Source of the DNA: JACKDW01 sp964621785
GTDB taxonomy: Bacteria > Myxococcota_A > Polyangia > Nannocystales > Nannocystaceae
Direction: 5' to 3'
Assembly (NCBI GenBank): GCA_964621785.1
Contig: CAZUPD010000003.1
Coordinates: 1-64,000, forward strand
DNA length: 64,000 bases
Shown here: one piece after another, positions 17,506 through 27,600 of the stretch
Numbering within the stretch: the first letter of the stretch is position 1
Layout of the letters: every line of letters starts with the position of its first letter
Program-made: the position numbers and the translations under genes
The notes under the pieces: generated by a model
Seen by the model: only the letters and a program-made list of their open reading frames with translations
The model's database searches: none
What the model was told of the DNA's origin: nothing

Positions 17506-19446
17506 TTATTCGATGATGCGCTCGAGCTCGAGGCCGCCGGGGTACCAGTAGCTGCCGTAGCTGACGACCCCGTAGACACTGATGCCGACGGGGGTATCGG
17601 AGGTCACGCTGTGGTTGCCGTCACCGGAGTTTGACAGCAGCACGTGGGCGTGGCCAAACCCGGTCGCGGCGATGGCTTCAAACGTGTTGACAGCCATGCC
17701 GTCGACCTCGACGCTCGCGCCGTCTGGGGCGATGATATCGACAAAGTTTTGCTGCCATCCGGTGGGTGCGTGGAACAGGTAGCTGGCCCGGTACTGTTCG
17801 GTGGCAATCGCCATCAGCATGGCGGGGTCGCTGGTCCCAAAGCCAGCTGATTGTCCGACCATGTATTGGGCGACAGCGATTTTCTTATCCGCCGAGACCT
17901 TGAACTTTTCGACGGTCGTATCGATCTCGATAAAGTCACCGGCATTGGCGATGGTTTGGTCGGCCCCTTGGTCGGGGTCAAACGTCACCGCAGTGTTGTC
18001 CTCGGCCGCCACCACGCGCACGACCTGGGCCTTTTCGAGGTTGTTGTTGGGGACCTGAACCGGGGGCACGACGATGTATTCGGTCGCAAGTGTCTCGATC
18101 GGGAACATCGACTCTTCGAGGTGATCGCAGGCGGTGACGTTGGGTGGGACGTTGGTGCAGGAGTGGCCGCCGATCACTTGGATCGGTTTGTCGGCTTCGA
18201 CGATCATCCCGGTGAGGTCGCCGGGGTTGGCCGTCAGGAGTTGCAGAACATCGCCCGCGCCCAAGGTGACCGTACCGTTGCCCTGGGCATCGACACCGGC
18301 ACCGGCCTGGACCGGGGAGGTCGTCGCCGACGGGTGTAAGATGACCTGGGTTTCGTCTTGGCTGGCGACGATCGCTGTGAAGCCCGGCTTGTTCCACGTC
18401 TGAGGGCTCCAGTAGGGGTAGGACACGACCAGGTAGTTGCCTGTCCATGTATTGACAGGCAACAGCACCGATGCGTCGTTGGTGACGTTGGCGGCCAAGG
18501 GGTTGTACTGATAGACGGTCACCGGCTGGTCCGAGCGCAGGCGGTAGGCCCCGTCGACCGCGTGGACAGTTGGGCCGGAGCCGAGGGTGAGCTCGCCGAC
18601 CCAGGGGAGCGGGATCACCTGCACGCTGTTGGGCGCGACCATCTGGTTTGCGACGTTGTTGGCCCCGCGGGTGATTGTGATGTTGGCGGGCGTACTCGAT
18701 GTATTTGCAACGGCAACGGCAAACTGCTCGTTGTCGTTGTAGCCGTCATACTGCTGGGTGACGGTCGGGTAGTAATCGCAACCGATATAGCTCAGTCCGA
18801 TCGCGCCCTTTGAACATGCACCTTGGCACAGGCCAATGTCGTCGTCGCACATCAGCCCCTGGACCTCGTCGCAGGTCTCGTAGGGCTCCCAGGCATCGCC
18901 GGCCTCGTTGCATTGCAGCGAGTTGCCCTCGTCGTCGCACATGAAACTGCCGGGCTCACACACGACGCAACCGATCCCGTCGACGCACAACACATCGCAC
19001 AGGGTCTCGTCGGTGAAGCCGCCCATCCCGTCGCACACCTGGGCCGTATTGCCATCACACACGATCTCGCCCTCGGGGCAATTCGAGTCGGTTGTGTTGG
19101 TGTCGGTGGCGTCGGTCGGGTCGGTCGGGTCGGTCGGGTCGGTCGGGTCGGTCGGGTCGGTCGGGTCAGTCGGGTCGGTCGGGTCAGTCGGGTCGGTCGG
19201 GTCGGTGGTCGGACCTTCGGTCGTCTGATCCGAGTCGCTCATTCCCTGGGTATCCGAACCGCTCGGCGACGTCGCGTCGGAATCAGAGGTCGGGTCGGTG
19301 GTCGCGTTGGTCGGCGACGTGCCTTGCGAGGTGTTGTCGGTGGTCGCGGTTTCCGTCGACGACTCGTTGGTGGTTTCGTCGCCACCTCCGCACGCACACA
19401 GGAGGAAGGCCAGCGATAAGGTCAGGGAAGAGCGGGCAGGTGTCAT
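17506..19446 (-). CDS. Lipoprotein with Asp-Pro-Thr repeat linker and IgGFc-binding-like domain
   Basis: The 646-residue product has a lipobox LLCAC and a Thr/Ser-rich linker. About eleven perfect Asp-Pro-Thr triplets follow, and then a Cys-rich segment (about 14 Cys, residues 120-215). The large C-terminal beta region matches the IgGFc-binding protein N-terminal domain. It has a VYQYNP motif, SYPYWSP, GFTAIVAS, VIGGHSC and an acidic HLEESMFP block. In vertebrates this domain sits in FCGBP. In myxobacteria it is common in secreted proteins of unknown function. Surface attachment or matrix binding is likely. It has its own terminator downstream. Confidence 0.87.
   Translation of the reverse strand: MTPARSSLTLSLAFLLCACGGGDETTNESSTETATTDNTSQGTSPTNATTDPTSDSDATSPSGSDTQGMSDSDQTTEGPTTDPTDPTDPTDPTDPTDPTDPTDPTDPTDPTDATDTNTTDSNCPEGEIVCDGNTAQVCDGMGGFTDETLCDVLCVDGIGCVVCEPGSFMCDDEGNSLQCNEAGDAWEPYETCDEVQGLMCDDDIGLCQGACSKGAIGLSYIGCDYYPTVTQQYDGYNDNEQFAVAVANTSSTPANITITRGANNVANQMVAPNSVQVIPLPWVGELTLGSGPTVHAVDGAYRLRSDQPVTVYQYNPLAANVTNDASVLLPVNTWTGNYLVVSYPYWSPQTWNKPGFTAIVASQDETQVILHPSATTSPVQAGAGVDAQGNGTVTLGAGDVLQLLTANPGDLTGMIVEADKPIQVIGGHSCTNVPPNVTACDHLEESMFPIETLATEYIVVPPVQVPNNNLEKAQVVRVVAAEDNTAVTFDPDQGADQTIANAGDFIEIDTTVEKFKVSADKKIAVAQYMVGQSAGFGTSDPAMLMAIATEQYRASYLFHAPTGWQQNFVDIIAPDGASVEVDGMAVNTFEAIAATGFGHAHVLLSNSGDGNHSVTSDTPVGISVYGVVSYGSYWYPGGLELERIIE
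19106..19206 (-). repeat. 9-bp Asp-Pro-Thr microsatellite
   Basis: About eleven copies of GGTCGGGTC (plus strand) encode the (Asp-Pro-Thr)n linker of the IgGFc-binding lipoprotein. A second, independent array of the same peptide with different codons lies at 39907-39988. Confidence 0.85.
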
Positions 19447-19495
19447 ACCCGACAGGTATCACAGATTCGCAGCGAATGCGCTCAATCTAAGATCG

Positions 19496-20113
19496 CTAGT
19501 CCGCTTCGGGGGTCGACGTCAACGTGGCGCGGAATTCGTCGGCCCGAAAGAATTTGCCGGCGCATTGGGTCAGTCGGCCATCGACTTCGCGATGGGTTTG
19601 GACCCGGTCGACCGGGATCGAAAAGTGCTGCATCAACGATCGCGTCAACACCCCGAGTGCATCGACCATCTGCGCGGGCACCGGGCGTCTTTCAAAGTTC
19701 CCGATCAGGCAGATCGCCACCGCAGCGGGCGCCCGCTCGGGGTGAAAAAGGTGGGCAGCGAGTTCCTGATAGCGCCAGCGAGCCGGTTCGATCAGACCGA
19801 CAGGTCGCTTCTTGCCGTTGTTGATCACAAAGTGATACTCGGCCCCGAGCGGGTCGCCAAAGTGGTTGCGGTGGTAGCGGTCGATCCCCGCGAGTGTGGC
19901 GTAGTCGGCCGCGGTGTGGTGGATAACGATGTGGCGATAGTCCAACAGCGTTCCGTAATCGCTGTAGATCGACGCAAGCAGCTGGCGGTTGACCGCTTGG
20001 GTCTCGCTGTAGGGCACTCGGCGACGCCGGGCAGCCGCGCGGGCGGGGACCAGCAACGACGCCGAGGCAAGGGCGCCCACCTGGCCGAGGAAGCTTCGTC
20101 GTGACCAATACAC
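19496..20113 (-). CDS. Tat-exported N-acetylmuramoyl-L-alanine amidase (Amidase_2/PGRP)
   Basis: The 205-residue protein begins with a twin-arginine signal (SRRSFLG, then a hydrophobic stretch to ARA). The amidase_2 domain shows the zinc ligands in IVIHHTA and in HREVDGRLTQC-GK, and a Tyr-His pair in GAEYHFVINNG. It should cut the amide between MurNAc and L-Ala in peptidoglycan, acting in the periplasm or on prey walls. Export folded through Tat is unusual for this family but consistent with a zinc enzyme. It is divergent from the expansin gene. Confidence 0.9.
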   Translation of the reverse strand: MYWSRRSFLGQVGALASASLLVPARAAARRRRVPYSETQAVNRQLLASIYSDYGTLLDYRHIVIHHTAADYATLAGIDRYHRNHFGDPLGAEYHFVINNGKKRPVGLIEPARWRYQELAAHLFHPERAPAAVAICLIGNFERRPVPAQMVDALGVLTRSLMQHFSIPVDRVQTHREVDGRLTQCAGKFFRADEFRATLTSTPEAD

Positions 20114-20248
20114 GCCCTCCGTAAACGCGGGTGTGCGACGTTCGGTTTACCCGCCGATCCCGCGAGCAGATGGGATCGGAAGTCGGCAAATGAGAGCGCC
20201 GACCCGACGGCCGGCAATCATCCGCCACCGGTCCGGTACACTGCGACC

Positions 20249-21049
20249 ATGCGTGCGCGTTCGCAGGTGCTTGCCCTAGCCCTCACGACCTTTGCCTGTA
20301 CCCACTCGAGTGGTGGCACGACTGATGCGACTGGGATGACCAGCGATTCGAACGCGGTGACAGGGGCCACGGCAAACGAGTCAAACCCGACCGATCCGAC
20401 AGGCGATCCCACGCCGACCACCGGTACCCCGGGCAACTGCCAAAGCCCCCCTTCGGGCGCCGGTGAGGGCACATTTTACGGCGCCGATGGATCGGGCAAC
20501 TGCAGCTTTCCGGCGAGTCCCCAAAACCTCATGGTCGCCGCCATGAATGGGGCCGACTACCTCGGATCGCAAGCCTGCGGGGCCTGTGTGGCGATTGAAG
20601 GTCCCAAAGGATCGGTGACGGTCCGGATTGTGGACCGCTGCCCCGGGTGCGCCAAGGGGGACATCGACCTCAGCGAATCAGCGTTTGCAATGATCGCCGA
20701 ACCGGCCGACGGACGGGTGCCAATTACATGGTCCTACACCGATTGCCAACAATCGACACCGCTGCGCTACCACTTCAAAGAGGGAAGCAACGAGTTTTGG
20801 ACGGCGATCTCGGTGCGCAATCACAACCACCCGGTAGCCAGCCTAGAGTACAGCCAGGACGGCGGCGAGACCTGGGTGGCCATGAGCCGAGAGACCTACA
20901 ACTATTTTTTAGAGCCCCAAGGTCTGGGCCCCGGACCCTACACCCTGCGGGTGACAGATATCTACGGGCACCAACAGGTCGATACAGATCTTGTATTTAC
21001 ACCGGATACCGAGGTCGCGGGCGGTTCGAATCTTCCGAATTGTGGGTGA
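20249..21049 (+). CDS. Bacterial expansin (EXLX1-like) lipoprotein
   Basis: The 266-residue product has a lipoprotein-type signal (ALALTTFAC) and a Thr-rich linker. The D1 double-psi beta-barrel begins GEGTFYGADGSGNCSF and carries the conserved VDRCPGC and GDIDLSESAF segments with the catalytic-type Asp of expansins. The D2 beta-sandwich (about 165-266) includes the aromatic positions of the wall-binding face. This matches BsEXLX1/YoaJ and other microbial expansins, which loosen cellulose or bind peptidoglycan without hydrolysis. The adjacent divergent amidase and the nearby pectinacetylesterase fit a cell-wall attack set, an inference from context. Confidence 0.9.
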   Translation: MRARSQVLALALTTFACTHSSGGTTDATGMTSDSNAVTGATANESNPTDPTGDPTPTTGTPGNCQSPPSGAGEGTFYGADGSGNCSFPASPQNLMVAAMNGADYLGSQACGACVAIEGPKGSVTVRIVDRCPGCAKGDIDLSESAFAMIAEPADGRVPITWSYTDCQQSTPLRYHFKEGSNEFWTAISVRNHNHPVASLEYSQDGGETWVAMSRETYNYFLEPQGLGPGPYTLRVTDIYGHQQVDTDLVFTPDTEVAGGSNLPNCG

Positions 21050-21055
21050 TTCGAG

Positions 21056-22447
21056 CTACGCAAACAGCCGCAAACACAACATCATCCACAGGCCGCCACA
21101 TACCATCCACAACACACAGTACCCGACGATATCGCGGGCTCGCACGCCTGTGATTGCCAGCAGTGGCACCGCCCAAAATGGTTGCAGCATATTGGTCCAT
21201 TGGTCGCCGTAGGCCATTGCCATCATCACGTCGGACGGGTCGAGCCCGCGTTCGAGTGCGGCTGACAGTAAAATTGGACCTTGGATCGCCCATTGTCCGC
21301 CGCCTGAGGGGACAAACAGATTGAGCAGTCCCGCCGAGAAAAACGTGAGGCTTGTGAACCATTCGCCCCCGGTTTGGGCAAACCACTGTGCGAGTTTGGT
21401 CGACAGGCCGGAGGCCGTCAGCAGGCCCATGATTCCGGCATACAGGGGAAACAATACAAAGATGCCGGTACAACTTTGAATCGCCTGACTGCAGGCGGCT
21501 AAAAACCGATCGGGTCGTTGATGCAACAAGAGTGCACCGATCCACAGGGTCAGGTTGACCGTGTTGAGATCGATGCGGCCGACTCCACGGTAGCCGATGT
21601 ACACGCCCAGGGCGATCGACATCGGTAGTACCAACAGCCAGGTGATGAATCGGGCGCGCTCGAGGGCCTCGAGTGGATCGCCGGTCGGTGCTGCGGGGGC
21701 CTCCTCGATGTCGGCTGCCCTCGCTGTCGCATCGTCGATCGCTCGCGGGTCTGGGTCCTCGCCGTCCTTGGGTGTGAGAGCCATAAACAGCAGCGGACCG
21801 AGGAACAACAGACCGCCGGTGACCAGCAGGTTGAGATCGCCGAACAGGCTGTGTTCGAGGGGGATCGTCCCGACTTTGGTTGCGAGTTCATGACCGACGA
21901 TTTCGGTCATGTCCTTGGCAGTCGTCGCCTTCAGTGGTGCGGTGCCACTGAATCCACCGTGCCAGACCATCAGCCCCGAGTAACCGGCTGCGCACAGGAT
22001 CGGATAATGTAGATGCATGCCGCTGCGGCGGGCTTCGATCCCGGCCGCGCGTGCGAACAGGGCTCCACAGATCAGGCTGAGACTCCAGTTGACAACCCCG
22101 AGCCCGATCGAGACCAACGCGGTCAGCCCCACGAGTTGTCGCCCGGTTTTGGCGAGGTTGACCAGGGCCACGACTGCGCGCCGGACCGTCGGAGCAGATG
22201 CGAGCGCTCCGCCCAACACCAGCATCAAGCTCGCCTGCATGGTGAATGCGAGCAACTTCCACAGACCACTGGTGCTGTGCCATTGCGACATCAACACCTG
22301 GATCCCTCGCGGGCGCTCGCTCGCAGCGACGATTGCCGCCGCAAACACGAGCGTCGACAACAGCACCGCGATTACAAATGGCTCGGGGGTGAGGCGACCA
22401 AAACCCCGGCGCGAACGCAGCCCGAGGCGAACGAGTGGGGAGGGCAT
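21056..22447 (-). CDS. atoE: Short-chain fatty acid transporter (AtoE family)
   Basis: This integral membrane protein of about 463 residues has some 11-12 hydrophobic segments. It carries the AtoE family signatures: a long N-terminal FGRLTPEPFVIA region, SQWHSTSGLWKLLAFTMQ, NWSLSLICGALFA, HYPILCAAGYSGLMVWHGGFSGTAPL, and a C-terminal VPSGGGQWAIQGPI followed by GDQWTNMLQPFWA. AtoE of E. coli takes up short-chain fatty acids such as acetoacetate and butyrate. The start is the ATG at 22447, since an earlier ATG at 22537 would run into the divergent Sel1 gene. No partner acetoacetate enzymes are nearby. Confidence 0.88.
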   Translation of the reverse strand: MPSPLVRLGLRSRRGFGRLTPEPFVIAVLLSTLVFAAAIVAASERPRGIQVLMSQWHSTSGLWKLLAFTMQASLMLVLGGALASAPTVRRAVVALVNLAKTGRQLVGLTALVSIGLGVVNWSLSLICGALFARAAGIEARRSGMHLHYPILCAAGYSGLMVWHGGFSGTAPLKATTAKDMTEIVGHELATKVGTIPLEHSLFGDLNLLVTGGLLFLGPLLFMALTPKDGEDPDPRAIDDATARAADIEEAPAAPTGDPLEALERARFITWLLVLPMSIALGVYIGYRGVGRIDLNTVNLTLWIGALLLHQRPDRFLAACSQAIQSCTGIFVLFPLYAGIMGLLTASGLSTKLAQWFAQTGGEWFTSLTFFSAGLLNLFVPSGGGQWAIQGPILLSAALERGLDPSDVMMAMAYGDQWTNMLQPFWAVPLLAITGVRARDIVGYCVLWMVCGGLWMMLCLRLFA

Positions 22448-22527
22448 CGGCCGCAACATCCCACGCCGACTGCCGATGCACAATTCCGGCGAGAAATCGA
22501 TTGACGCCCGTGGACGGGTACGGTGCC

Positions 22528-23778
22528 ATGGGCGCAATGGCAGTCAACAGACGGGGTTTTGGCCGGGTCGCGGTGATCATTGCAGCGATCACCTGTGCGT
22601 GTTGGGGTGGCTGTGATGGCCCTTCGCAGGAGGAGACGACGCGCCCAGATGCCGGCGGTGCGGTTGCTGGCGGAGGTGGATCGTCGACGGTCGCCCCACC
22701 GGCGTCGGGCTGTACGCCCCAGGCCTGTGCCGAGCAGGGGGCCCAAGCGTTTGAATCCGGAAATTTCAAAGAGGCGATGCAACCTCTTGAATATGCATGT
22801 TCTTCGCAACAGGCGGGCGCCTGTGTGTACCTCGGCAAGATCTACGAACGCGGCAACGGTGTCGGGCAGGACTTTGCGAACGCAGCAAAGTTGTATGAGC
22901 AAGCGTGTCAAGGAAGCGACGGCGAAGGGTGTCAGATGCGCGGCCATCTCGCGCGCAACGGAAGGGGCCAAGCCGCAGATCCCAAGCAGGCCTATGGATT
23001 TTACCAGCGCGCCTGTGATGCCGGCGACGGGCTCGGCTGTGCGGCGGCGGGCGATTTGATGTATTCGGGTACTGGCGTGCCCGAGTCGCTCAAAGGTGCG
23101 GTCGAGTATTTCGAGCGGGCCTGCGAACATGGTCAATTGATGGCCTGCCTCAACGCCGGTGAGTTGCTGTTCGATCCGACAGGTGAAGACGCGTACAACC
23201 AGCGCGCGGTCAAGGTGCTGACCCGCGGCTGTGAAGGGGGCAAGGCCGAGGCCTGTGTCAAGCTCGGTGTGTGCTACTACAAGGGAGTCGGTGTCCCAGC
23301 CGACCCGCAAGCGGCACAGGCCCATTTCAAAAAAGGATGTGACGCAGGTGCGTCCGACGGCTGCCACGTGGTCGCGCAACTGCAAAAGGCCAAGGGCAAG
23401 TCGGTGCAACTCGAGCTCACGACTGCGGTCGAGTCCTCCAACATCGACGGATTGACGGCCAAACATCTCGAGTGCCGGATGCGTGAGCAGGGCTATATGG
23501 CGATCGGCGAAATCATGACGTCACTCGGGAAGCAAAAAAAGGCGCTCGAAGGATGTGCTGCCGCGGGCGAGGCTCCGACGATATCGTGGTCATTCGCCAA
23601 CCGCCGGGTGACCTCCGTACAAGTTGATCATACAAGCGATTCGAAGGTCAAAACGTGCATCGCCAAGGCGGTCAAAAAGACCAAATCGGGACAGCACGGG
23701 AGCTGCAAGGTGACCCTACTGCTCGGCGACCGCGACAAGGCTGCGGCCGCACTGTCCGCACGCGCTTCGGGGAACTAA
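22528..23778 (+). CDS. Sel1-like repeat lipoprotein
   Basis: The 416-residue product has a lipoprotein signal (hydrophobic VAVIIAAITCA, Cys at WGGC). It has a Gly/Ala/Pro linker and about six Sel1-like (TPR-related) repeats of roughly 36 residues, seen as A-x-x-L-Y-x-x-A-C and G-C-x-x-x-G-x-L units. Cys residues sit at regular repeat positions and probably form disulfides between the helices. The last about 120 residues form a separate domain ending in KVTLLLGD, without a clear family. The start may be 22528 or 22537, since both ATGs are in frame. Sel1 proteins act as scaffolds. Confidence 0.85.
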   Translation: MGAMAVNRRGFGRVAVIIAAITCACWGGCDGPSQEETTRPDAGGAVAGGGGSSTVAPPASGCTPQACAEQGAQAFESGNFKEAMQPLEYACSSQQAGACVYLGKIYERGNGVGQDFANAAKLYEQACQGSDGEGCQMRGHLARNGRGQAADPKQAYGFYQRACDAGDGLGCAAAGDLMYSGTGVPESLKGAVEYFERACEHGQLMACLNAGELLFDPTGEDAYNQRAVKVLTRGCEGGKAEACVKLGVCYYKGVGVPADPQAAQAHFKKGCDAGASDGCHVVAQLQKAKGKSVQLELTTAVESSNIDGLTAKHLECRMREQGYMAIGEIMTSLGKQKKALEGCAAAGEAPTISWSFANRRVTSVQVDHTSDSKVKTCIAKAVKKTKSGQHGSCKVTLLLGDRDKAAAALSARASGN

Positions 23779-23960
23779 GCCCGAACGTCGCTCCAAGCAC
23801 TTGTCAGGTTTGGTCGGGGTTGCAAATACATGAAGTGGCGAGCAAAAACCCCCGGGCGGGATGTCGAACCGGTGAGAACGCCGGCTAAATGTAGATACAT
23901 CCGGGATTGTCCGAGTCAGAGTATCTGCGCGCAAACCACGCGCAGGCGTTCGAGATCTGC

Positions 23961-24371
23961 TCAGACCTTCGAGACCAACTTGCGCACGATTTCTGTACCC
24001 TCGGGTTGTGTCCCCGTGGGGTTGCGCTCGATCGTGACAAACACTTCAAATTTGGGGTGGGGTGTGGTCGCCACCAACTTGCCCACGCGTCGGCGTTCGT
24101 TGTAACTGAGTGCTCCGGCGCGGGTCACCCCTTGGCCCGGCACCGAGATCCACACCACGTAGGCCCGCAGCCCTGGATCGATGCGTTTGAGCGGGGCGAG
24201 GTGGATCATCCTGACGGTGACTTGGCGGTTGCCGGTCTTGTTGACCTTGACGCTGATCTTGGCATCGGCGGCGTAGGTCGGCGCGCCCGAGGGAACCGTG
24301 TAGCGCGAGGCACAGCCGGGGGCCGAGAGAGACACACCAAGTAGACATGCTGCAATTGTCGTCGTCCGCAT
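23961..24371 (-). CDS. Small lipoprotein of unknown function
   Basis: The product of about 136 residues starts at the ATG at 24371 with a lipoprotein signal (MRTTTIAACLLGVSLSAPGC). The mature part is a single beta-rich domain (VRMIHLAPLKRID, YVVWISVPG, FEVFVTIERN), similar in pattern to the small Ig-like or anti-sigma-associated beta-sandwich domains of secreted proteins. I cannot name a family. It is transcribed alone and diverges from the PilZ fusion gene. Confidence 0.75.
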   Translation of the reverse strand: MRTTTIAACLLGVSLSAPGCASRYTVPSGAPTYAADAKISVKVNKTGNRQVTVRMIHLAPLKRIDPGLRAYVVWISVPGQGVTRAGALSYNERRRVGKLVATTPHPKFEVFVTIERNPTGTQPEGTEIVRKLVSKV

Positions 24372-24649
24372 CACCACCTCGCTTTTGATCATTGCAACGG
24401 ACGGGGCTGCGGAGTGCAAGCTTCACCGGTGCGGGGTTCACGGGGAAGATCGGGCGGTACCGTTGGCAGGCGCGCGCTGATAGACGGATCAACGGAACGA
24501 CGGCGCTGGTATGCACTCGACTCGCGTATCTGCCCGACCGCATCCGTTCGCGCATGACCTTTTGGGCATTGACCATGGTACAGGCCCCGCGGCTTGTGCG
24601 ATGATTGCCACCCTCGGATCCGCAAACGGGTCCAGTCAGGGAGCGCCTT

Positions 24650-27600
24650 GTGAGTGTCCAGCCCTATGGTCGTCCGGGGGACCGCCGGACCTATCCCCGC
24701 ATCACCTGTTCAATCGAGTGCACCATCTTTGGGGTCGGCGAAGCTCGCCTCCTCAACCTGAGTGTCGGAGGGGCGTTTGTCGCGGTCGGCTACGCACTCG
24801 AACCGAACCATGCAGGCTTCCGCATTTGCTTTGCCCCCGAGGGCACCAACCCGATCACCGTCGATGCTCGGATCGTCCGTCGGGTGGCGATCGCTCCCCA
24901 CGGAATCGGCCTCGGAGTCGAGTTTACCGGGCTCGATGAACAGGCGACCCGGCGGTTGCACGCGGTCGTGTTGGGGCATTTGCTCGCTGACATCAGCGAT
25001 GCCGTCGCCCGCGATGCGACGATTCCCCCGGGCAGTCTCGAGGTTGTCAGCGGTGCCGACAAGGTCGCCGCGGAACTGCGCGGCATCCTCGACGCGGACC
25101 TCGATGTGTTGGGTGTGATCTTCAAGCGCGAGAGTGCCGAACTCCACGAGATGCGCCTGCGGGTGGTGACGAGCCAACGTCTGACGGTCGAGCTCGAGCG
25201 GGCCGACGCCCCCGGCACTTCGGTCGGTGACCACGTCCACCTCACCTTCAACCGCGGGTACAACCACATTCATTTGCATACACAAGTTCTCGACCGCAAC
25301 GGGGCCAGTGTCACCCTCGAAGTGCCGCCCACCCTGACGGTCTTTCAGCTGCGTCAGGCCCCGCGGACCGTCACCAAACCCGGGCAGATGTTCGTCGAGG
25401 TACCGCTGCCCTATCCGCCAGGAAAGCGGATGCGCCGGGAGGTGCTCGACGTCTCGAGTACCGGGCTCGCGTTTAAAGTTCGTCCGGGCGAGGCCTACTT
25501 CCTGCCCGGCACCCCGCTGCGGGAAATCGTGGTCACCAACGTCGAGGACGACAATGGGTACCGCAAATCAGCCCAGGTCATGCACGTGACGCCGGTACAG
25601 AATCCCGATGGCACCGTCGAGTTTCTCAAGGTCGGGGTCGCGTTTGGCATCCAGGACAAAAACGTCAAACGCGGTGTGCGGCCACGTGCCGGTGGCACGC
25701 GCAAGGGCGGGACCGTTTCGTTCTTGACCAAAATGTCCAAATTGATCGGCCAGATCATCCCCCGTCGATCGGCGAGCCGCTCGCCAGTGGTGGGTCCTGG
25801 CAGTTTGGTCGAGGTTGTCCGTTACCCCAATAAGCATCGCCAGGAGCTGGTCGCAATTGTCAATACAACCAGGCGCGAGCCTGGTCGCCGCATGCAGGCG
25901 CCGGTTGTGATCATTTCGCCCGCCCACGGTAAACGCAAAGAGTCCACGTCGGGCCTGGCCCTGACTGTGGTCGAAAACTTTGCCCGGCGCAGGCGCGACG
26001 TCGTGGTCGTGCGCTACGACGGGATCAACAACTTGGGCGAGAGCTACCGCGATCCTGAATGTCGCAAGCCCGGCGACGAAGCCCTGCACATGACCCTCTC
26101 GCAGTCGGTCGACGACATCGAATCGACCCTCGACTGGGTTTACGACAATCCGATGTTCACCCCCACCGAAGTGATTTTGGTGTCGTTTAGCCTCCAGGGG
26201 GTGATGGGTCGTCGCGCCGTGTTTCGCGATCGTGGGCGGCGGATCCACTATTGGCTCGGCGTCACCGGGGCGCCAGCTGCCCAAGAGGTCATCCGCAACG
26301 CCACCGGCGGGATCGACTACATCGCCGAATACGCGGCTACCGGCAAAACCGTCGCCCGTGCGGCGGTGTTGGGTGTCGAGATCGAGGGGATGCGGTTTTG
26401 CGAAGATCTGCTGCGCAACGGCCTGGCGTTTATGGCCGACGCCAAACGCGAAATCGCCGAGATCCCGATCCCCGTCACTTGGATCCTGGGTCTGTACGAC
26501 GCCTGGATCGATCCCTCGACGATCCGCGAGTTTATGGCGGTCAAGGCCCGTGCCCCGCGTGAGCTCCTTGAACTCGAATGCGGCCACGTCCCCCTCAACA
26601 GCGACGAGGCTCTCAAGTTATTTTCAGTGATTATGCAAGCGATCTGGCGACGGCTGTACGACGAGGATATCGAGCCGGTGTTCCCCAACATCCGCGAGTT
26701 CCTGCGCACCCGCAGCGCCGAGTGGCGGCGGATCCCCAAAAGTCCGATCCCCGACAAGCGCAACTACTGGCACGAATATCTGCTCGGGACAGCCGACCGG
26801 CGGATCAGCTACGACGTGCTCAACAGCGCAGAAGAGTACATCGACTTTTTGGACCGCGAAGCCGACTTGTTGGGGATCAAGCCCGAACACCGGCTCGCTG
26901 ACATGGGCTGTGGGACAGGTAATTTTTTGGCCCGACTGGTGCAGCGAAAGGGTCGCGGACGACCGATTTGCAATCACCTCACCCTCGTCGACTTTGTCCC
27001 CACCGCACTCGAAACGGCCAACGCCAAACTCGATCGGCTCGCCGGTCGCTACGGCGAGTCCGTGCCGCGACGCGACACCGCCTGCCTCAATCTCGAGCTC
27101 AGCCCCCTGCGGACCGTCCGGGCCTTCTTGTCGGGGACCTATTACGGTTACGACCCGCTCAAGGGGACGATCCGGGGATTGACGGATTACTCGATCGATA
27201 TGTGGAAAGCGGTCGAGGATTGGCGGTTGCATGACATTGTCCGCGGCCGCAACCTCGACGACGAAGACAGGTGGTTTTTACGCGAGAACTTCCCCGAGGA
27301 CGAGCAGGATGTCATCCTCGAGATGAATCGCCTGACCCGGTTTTTAAAGGGCAACTTCCACGCCGAAGACCTCACCCGCGAGGGCCGGATGATGGCCGCC
27401 CGCGGACGCACCATCGAGGTCAAGCATCTCCATTTTGAACGGCTTGACCCGGTCAGCAACGGAGCCATCGAACACCTGCCATTCAAGGATGCCCAGTTCG
27501 ATCGGATTCTCAGTAGTTTGGTCCTCAGTTATGTCAACAATCCACTCGAGACCCTGCGCGAGTTTCACCGCTGCCTCGCACCCGGAGGGCGGTTGGTGGT

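Noticed and set aside
19106..19206. CRISPR-like array
   Set aside because: The 9-bp units are contiguous with no spacers and encode a linker.
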